The position numbers were made by a program, and so were the translations under genes. The notes below the pieces were generated by a model. It saw nothing but the letters and a program-made list of their open reading frames with translations, did no database searches and was not told the origin of the DNA. From Fragilaria crotonensis (lineage: Eukaryota > Bacillariophyta > Fragilariophyceae > Fragilariales > Fragilariaceae): a stretch of 64,000 nucleotides of DNA. The stretch lies in the NCBI GenBank assembly GCA_022925895.1, contig JAKSYS010000020.1:1-64000 (forward strand), given 5' to 3'. Position 1 is the first letter of the stretch. Each line of letters opens with the position of its first letter. Below are positions 57,561 to 64,000 of the stretch, piece by piece.

Positions 57561-59750
57561 CGCTGTCGCCACCTTGGAACACTTCTCTCCCCGCTGTTGC
57601 CACATGAAAGTAGTACATAGGACCACATCTGCCATAAACACCTGCCCACATCCCTGCCATACAACACCTGCCATCCTTTGTTCCACACATTTCTTGCCCT
57701 TCTTTGCACTGTCTTCACTGTCCTTCTTCATCTAAGGAATAAATACGCCATTACATAGGACCACATCTGTCATAAACACCTGCCCACATCCGCCATACAA
57801 CACCTGCCATCCTTTGTTCCGCACATTTCTTGCCCTTCTTTGCACTGTCTTCACTGTCCTCCATCATCTAAGGAATAAAATACGCCACCAGCTGTGCTTC
57901 AATCTAAGGAATAAATAGACCACACCTGCCATCCTTTTGTTCCACACATTATCTCACCCTTCTTTGCATCCGCCAAAAACTCCTGCCCACATCTGCCATA
58001 CAACACCTGCCATCCTTTGTTCAACACATTTCTCACCCTTCTTTGCAACTGTCTTCTTGCCCTTTTTTGCACTGTCTTCTTGCCCTTCTTTGCACTGTCT
58101 TCACTGCTGTCCTCCTTCATCTAAGGAATAAATATGCCACCAGCTTTGGTGATTGGACTAATACACCACACCTGCCATCCTTATCCTGTTGTTCCACACA
58201 TAAGCCCTTCCTTGCACTGTCTTCACTGTCGTCCTTCATCTAAGGAATAAATACGCCACCAGCTGTGCTTCAACCTAAAAATAAATACACCAGCCTTGCT
58301 GATGTATTACATAGGACCACATCTGCCATACAACACCTGCCATCCTTTGTTCCACACATATCTTGCCCTTCTTTGCACTGTCTTCACTGTCCTCCTTTGT
58401 CTAAGGAGTAAACACGCCACCACCAGCTGTGCTTCAATCTAAGAATAAATACGCCACCAGCCTCAAATCTAAGGAATGAACATGCCACCAGCTTCCATTG
58501 ACCAGCCTTGTGACCAGCCTTGCTGACGTATTACATAGGACCACATCCGCCATAAACACCTGCCCATATCCGCCATACAACACCTGCCATCCTTTGTTCC
58601 ACAAATCTTGCCCTTCTTTGCACTGTCCTCCTTGCCAGTTTCCACACATATCCTTGCCCTTCTTTGCACTGTCCTGATGCCATACAACACTTCTGCCACT
58701 TTGTTCCACACATATCCTCGTCCTTCTTTGCACTGTCCTCCTTGCCAGCAGTGCCCTTCTTGTTCCACACATATCCTCGCCCTTCTTTGCACTGTCCTCC
58801 TTGCCAGTGCCCTTCTTCTCCTCACCTTTCTCATGTTGTCCATTTTTCACCATTCCCTCTACGTTCCTCACTCTCCATGGCAAACAAGGAATTGAGAACA
58901 ATGGTAACATGTTGGTTGGTTTGTCGACGTGACAAGATCGAAGATGTAAGGAATAAATACTCCACCAGCTTCCATCAACCAGCCTTGCTGACGACGTCAC
59001 ATCTCCGTGGCAAACAAGGAATTGAGAACAATGGTAATATGTTGGTTGGTTTGTGGAAGTGACAACAACAAAGATGTAAGGCATCGATCAGCCTCGTCGC
59101 TGACATCACATAGGACCACATCCGCCATACAGCCAACACTTCTGCTTCCACCAACCACCGTTGACGTCACATAGGACCACATCCGCCATACAACACTTCT
59201 GCTTCCATCGACCAGCCTTGCTGACATCACATAAGACCACATCCGCCATACAACACTTCTGCCATCCTTTGTTCCAAACATCCTTGCCCTTCTTTGCACT
59301 CCTGTCCTCCTTGCCAGTGCCCTTCACCTCCTCACCTTTCCTACTCATGTTGTCCATTTTTCACCATTAACACTACCTTTCTTTTCCTTGCCATAACTGT
59401 CCTCACTCTCCATGGCAAACAAGGAATTGAGAACAATGGTAAATGTTGGTTGGTTTGTCGATGTGACAAGAACGAAGATGTTTTGACATCTTTTCCTTGC
59501 CATGGCTGTCCTCACTCTCCATGGCAAACAAGGAATTGCGAACCTCACTCTCCATGGCAATCTTTTCCTTGCCAGGGCTGTCCTCACTGCTCCATGGCAA
59601 ACAAGGAATTGAGAACCTCACTCTCCATGGCAATCTTTTCCTTGCCATGGCTGTCCTCACTCTCCATGGCAAACAAGGAATTGAGAACAATGGTACATGT
59701 TGGTCGGTTTGTCGACGTGACACGAACGAAGATGTTACAACAGTTACGAC
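57561..59750. repeat. Complex minisatellite region
   Basis: Units containing CACCTGCCATCCTTTGTTCC, CTTGCCCTTCTTTGCACTGT and CTAAGGAATAAATACGCCAC recur about ten times from 57590 to 58840. A second set with CTCCATGGCAAACAAGGAAT and ATGTTGGTTGGTTTGTCGAC recurs about seven times from 58870 to 59750. Minus-strand frames of repeated KEDSAKKGK peptides are products of the repeat. Confidence 0.85.
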
Positions 59751-62100
59751 AGTAAAAAACTAGCAAGTATGCCAGTAGAAGCATGCAACCATGCAGACCA
59801 ATTCAGTAAACAAGGGTGTACAAGTACTTACTATCAGTGAGCTCACCTTGTGTTGCTCGATGCTGGACGGTGCATGGAATAGTATGGCTAGGTTGTACAT
59901 GGTGTGTCCCCGGATGTACAAAGCTCACACCAGGCATTGTAAATGGTATCTTGCGTCATAATGCTGGCACTCATGTGTGCAGCTGACAACCAGATTGGGA
60001 AATAATTGTTATGCACACTTTCCTGGTGGATGAAGTTGCTGCACTGCCCATTCTTTTGGTTCTCCAAAATGAGCACCACCAAAGATGCGGCTGCAAGGAT
60101 GATGCATTGCTGCTGGTGGCCTTGTCAAAAGTGGATGTTGCAGGTACAATAGTGCACAGTGAGGAATGTAGGACGCTCCAGTGGGAGTGTATCTCTGCTG
60201 ACACACAAAAGAAAATGAAACAACATAGCTGTAAGGTGGGCTGTAGCCGTGCAATGTTTAAGGGTCATTATGCTGGGCGGCAGCCTTTACTAGGGCTACA
60301 AAATGAACAGCAGGAATGCTCCTTGAGGTTTTGGTGCAGGATTCAATCTCAGGATTTAAGGACAAGCAAGGTGGGTAAAGGACAGCCAAGGTGGATCCAG
60401 TACCAGCTTATTGGGGTACTAGGTATCCCTCCAACTCAAGAGGCGTGTGCCATGTCACATTGCCTTTCAATTGGGCTCCAACTTGCCTGCCTTTCCCAAT
60501 GAATCCTGCAATCATTCCCAAGAGAACTGGTTTTGGATCAGCACACAAGTAGTATCGCCCAGCCATGGATCCATTCCACAATCAGTGCAGTATATCTGCC
60601 ACCAACTGGAGCCGGTCGTGATCCTTAAAGCTGTTGTGTCCACCTAGTATGCTGTGCCAAGTGGTGGTGCCTACATGACATTGAAATCACAATGGACGAT
60701 AGCTACATGGACAGCCCTGGTCTGGCACATAGCCAAAATCTCTCCTGTAAGAAGGGGAACGAGCAATTTATCAAAGTGCAGGAGGAAAGCATGGTGGGTG
60801 CAATGTAATACCTCCTGCTGTGCTGTTATCAAATCCTGTGACGTGCATGATGCTCACACAGTGAAATGCAACATGTGTTGTTAAAGCACCAGTTGAAGAA
60901 TGAGACAGTCTGCACCATCTGAGTTTGCTCTTTTGGTGACCATCTTGGTCTTCCAGGCTACACTGGGGATCATGCTGTTTCAGCAATTGAGTCAGCTTAT
61001 GGTGCATTCAAGACACCAGTGAGTGTAGGACATTTAAGTGCAACACCAAAGCCGCCTTCTCCAGGTCTAAATTTGTGAGGGTCCTGGTCAGGTTAATGCT
61101 CTCAGATATGATGGCTGGTGCTGTGATATCCAGTGGTCACTTCAGTCACCAGACTGTTTTGGGCAGGAGACACAGTGCCTATTGAACCACACCAGCTGGC
61201 TCCAAAAGTACCATTGTCACAATAGGTACTACTAGCCGAGGAGAATTTCCTTGACATGGGTCGGTTTTGTGGCGGGGGTTCTTGTGACCATCTGCCATAG
61301 GTCCAAAAGGGCCGCTCGGACTTTGCCAGAGAGAAAGAGGAAGCAGTGGAGGGATTGCGGCATACTGCCCATTCTATGGGGGTGAATGAGGAGCAATGCG
61401 GATAGGAGGAATGTGGGAACATGCTGCATCTTCCCAACTGAACATTGGAAGTTCTTCATGGCGGCCCGCATCTACACAGTAAGCGGGTCGTGATTGCTTC
61501 GGCGATACCAAGTGCTTTGCGCTTGGTGAGGTGCACCATGGCCGCCAAAACTTCAAGCGCAGTGTCTCTTCTGAGATCCACCAAGTGTGAAACCAGCCAT
61601 TCCACGAGAGGCGGAAGGTGCCCGGGTTAGCAGCACATGGGTGCTGAAGGGTGACAGGGAGGTTCATGCAAACCTGGATCCATCCAGCTGCAGCGAATGC
61701 AAGGTCAGCCATCGTTCCAGTCCTTACTCTTGCACTTTTTTCATTCTCAACGACAACGGTACAACGCAAGCTGAGTCAAGCAATGATACGTACTCCGAGT
61801 AGAGTTTAGATTCCGTCCTCCACGTGGATACAGTAACAGTGCCTCGAAGGCGTTGAGACCGTTCGTCGACCGGAGACGTACGCCGAACATATGGCTGCCG
61901 TCCATGTATTCGCAGGTCGCAGGTCGCAGGTGGCTGGCAGTGTTGACTCCCAACCAGTCTTTCTCAACGCTTAAAATGTGCCATGCGTCTTCCAATGAGA
62001 GACTTCTCATTTCATTATTGATTGGACAGTCGGAAGCGTTTCTGATCGGAAAATCAGTTTCCGTAACGAGAGAACTGTTTGAAGTGCCGACAGTTGAATC
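59751..62100. other. Unassigned, probably degraded mobile DNA
   Basis: Over 2.3 kb with ORFs of at most about 160 codons (60011-60502, plus; 61374-61769, minus), none resembling a known family. Both strands show fragments of similar quality, so orientation is unclear. The last about 150 bases should hold the promoter of the NOL12-like gene. Confidence 0.35.
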
Positions 62101-62791
62101 ATGTCGGGAAGTAACTTAATTGCAAGCTACCCAACGAAACGCAAAATCGTGGTAAAGAAATCGTCTTTGACCCAGAAGAGAAGGAAGTACTTACAAGGTT
62201 TCTCTGAACGAAAGCAACAAAGAAGGGCGTTTGGTTTGGCGATGCAAAGGTCAAAGACCGACAGGCTCGGTTGTATGATAGACGAGAGCACAAAAATCGG
62301 AGCTGGAACGCATCGAAGAAGCCGAGCGACAGAAATCGACGTTGCAAGAAGATGCCCTCATTGGAAGAGTCGACGAAGTCGACGATGTTGTGAACACTGT
62401 CTCGATCGAAAAGGGGAAAATAGCTACTTATCAAGACGAGACGTCGACTGAGAAGTGGGGTGGGCAGGTGATAGTTACTACGACACTAGCTTCGATGTCA
62501 GATGCGAGCGATGAGGAGCTGCAAATTGTGAAGGTCAAACAGTCCGTGGACAAGCGACAGAGGTACGCAGGAGATGTGTCTAAATTCATCAACCGAATGA
62601 AAGGCTCTCTACCCGCTAAGAAGAAGACAACTCGTAGCCAACCGCGCAAAGGCAACCACGGCGCGGCCAACATGAGCGGCATCGGAGGTGCCGCGAATCT
62701 CAAGCTTGCGAAAAAGGCGTTGTCAAAGGTGCAGGCGAAAGTAGGAGTACCAGAAGGAGGCAAAGGACGAGGTAAGAGACGAAGGAAGTAA
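62101..62791 (+). CDS. NOL12/Nop25-like nucleolar protein
   Basis: The start is ATG 62101 (MSGSNLIASYPTKRK). The diagnostic block of NOL12/Nop25 (yeast Rrp17), IVFD...E..+YL.GF.+RK..R+, is present as KEIVFDPEEK and KYLQGFSERKQQRR, but in different frames. Next come VKDRQARLYDRREHKN and ELERIEEAERQKSTLQEDAL, again in different frames, then an open frame to the stop at 62791 ending in a basic Gly/Lys/Arg tail (GKGRGKRRRK). The family acts in ribosomal RNA processing in the nucleolus and binds RNA. About four phase changes fall within 62150-62300, so it is either a pseudogene or a patch of poor sequence. The stop lies about 10 bases from that of the next, convergent gene. Confidence 0.6.
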
Positions 62792-62801
62792 AATAGTTTC
62801 G

Positions 62802-64000
62802 CTAATCAATTGTGTACCGCGGCGAGCCGTTATCGCTGCACGAGAGCGGGTCGTCGCTACATCCCTTCATTTCCACATCACCATGGCCTGGTTCGTCGGA
62901 GTAGGGCTCGTTAGACCAGCTGCCGTCCTCCTCGTCCGTATCGGCGCGAATTCTGTACTCATGAGGTCCGCATTTGAATGATACGAAAAGAGCAAGAGCG
63001 AGCAGACAAACCACTACACCGACAGCAAGGAAACTGAGATGAAAGGAGGAGTATTTAGGGGCACGAACGGCGAGGCACCCCGGACCGGTTGTTTGTCCGA
63101 ACCGATTGCTCACTTCGATAGTTGTTATTTCACGACCGGCTTGATTTTGGCCAACATTGTCGTCGTAGTCACCGACCACAATGCTTACGGGAATAGAGAA
63201 CCAATCGAGTCGTCCTTTTACGCGCTTTCCTGCGCTTTCGAAATTCCAATCCGGATTTGTCCTCGCGTTGACGACATGCGATTGGGGAGGAACGTCAGGT
63301 TTAACGTCCGAATTCGGCCTCATAGCCCACGATCGATCAACTCTAGAACTCGCAATGATGCTCAGCGTTTCACCTGCTCTTAGTGACGAAACATCAACAA
63401 CAGCGCTGAATATCGGACCCAAGCATGGTTCCACGTCGGCATTGGAGACCCGAGGATGTGGGTAGGCCCACTTGCAGAGAAGTATCCTGAACCGCCAGTC
63501 GGCCCTTTTGGTAGGGCCTGAACGAACGAGGCCTCAATGTCGGCTCGCGACGGCTGGGAGTGACAGTCAATCACTCCTAGTGGGAAGCTCTTGGCAATCC
63601 AAAGAGTTGTTTCATCGATGTCCAATGACCCCGACAGTCCACTCAACTGTTATTCTATCGATATTTTGAGGAATCATTACGTTTCGAAGCAGTCGTGCAA
63701 TTCCTCTCAATCAACGGTACGATATCGTCAGACAAGGCCAGGTTGTTGACTGCAACAATGGAGACATATGGCTCAACCAAGTCGGCCGAAAGCAATGCGA
63801 GCCGAATATTTCTTGAAATGTGGCCGTTCCCGTCTGTTTCCTTGCTCAAAACGTCCTTGGAATTTCCAAGCATACTCGTTGGAGGGATCTTCTGGTGACT
63901 TGTCTCAACCAACATGTTGAATGCTCGTAGCGTGGCGTTATTGTAAATCGTCTTCGCCTTGGGATATTCGTCGTAAGTCAATGGCTCGCACTCAATAACC
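62802..64000 (-). CDS. Single-pass membrane protein, partial
   Basis: The 3-prime part of a gene that starts beyond the window. Open blocks at 63981-63655, 63646-63380 and 63434-62802 lie in different frames and may be exons or frame changes. The last block contains one strong membrane segment (FLAVGVVVCLLALALFVSF) followed by an acidic cytoplasmic-looking tail of about 60 residues with YRIRADTDEEDGS and ending SPRYTID. The part before the membrane segment looks extracellular with beta-strand-like sequence (VVDVSSLRAGETLSIIASS). This is a type I topology, with no family recognised. The stop is about 10 bases from that of the NOL12-like gene, so their transcripts must overlap or share a boundary. 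Confidence 0.5.

Noticed and set aside
57456-59357. Series of Lys-rich ORFs (KEDSAKKGK peptides)
   Set aside because: They follow the minisatellite period in several frames, with no start context or domain.
60011-60502. 163-codon ORF as a host gene
   Set aside because: Composition is not protein-like and opposing-strand frames are of similar length.

Overview
The window looks like nuclear DNA of a eukaryotic microalga, most likely a diatom or another stramenopile. The evidence is compact genes with introns of about 70 bases and canonical GT..AG ends, convergent genes only about 10 bases apart, a copia element whose protease reads DNHADTICAG, and tyrosine-recombinase retroelement remnants. 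The lineage is an inference from family resemblance; no rRNA or organelle marker is present.

The host genes sit at the two ends. On the left are a membrane-anchored Nudix-like protein (1038-1826), a three-KH-domain RNA-binding protein with a C-terminal WW domain and two small introns (2071-4216, minus) and an importin-alpha-like ARM-repeat protein with an unusual Cys-rich tail (8294-11340, minus). On the right are a NOL12/Nop25-like nucleolar protein (62101-62791) and a single-pass membrane protein that runs off the window (62802-64000, minus). The importin and NOL12 genes show several frame changes between conserved blocks, so they are either decaying copies or carry uncorrected base-calling indels.

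About 50 kb in between is accessory DNA. Going right: a TAA-flanked MITE (4902-5418); a copia fossil (about 12540-15760); a TIR element with a second copy at the left window edge (16677-17446); a 752-bp MITE with the plant Stowaway-type end CTCCCTCCGTCC and TA target duplications (18565-19316); a DIRS-like fossil (19907-22420); and an unclassified multi-domain gene relic broken up by nested tandem duplications (23060-26985).

The centrepiece is a 12.83-kb DNA element (31011-43843) with 410-bp terminal inverted repeats about 98% identical, flanked by a long direct repeat. It holds four ORF regions: a 799-aa protein with an HxD...H layout like a 2-oxoglutarate/Fe(II) dioxygenase core, a Ulp1 protease fused to a MULE transposase with SWIM and CCHC zinc motifs, a 1098-aa Cys-rich protein, and a 515-aa charged protein. 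Intergenic iterated motifs and an internal relic of the terminal repeat suggest a built-up composite.

A second element remnant (46445-54763) carries a Plavaka-like transposase relic, a broken paralogue of the same dioxygenase-like protein, and an accessory ORF. The same putative DNA-modifying enzyme therefore travels with two different transposase families. This is the strongest candidate for an undescribed system. Further right lie a 1.9-kb satellite interrupted by a TA-flanked MITE, and about 2.6 kb of complex minisatellites.
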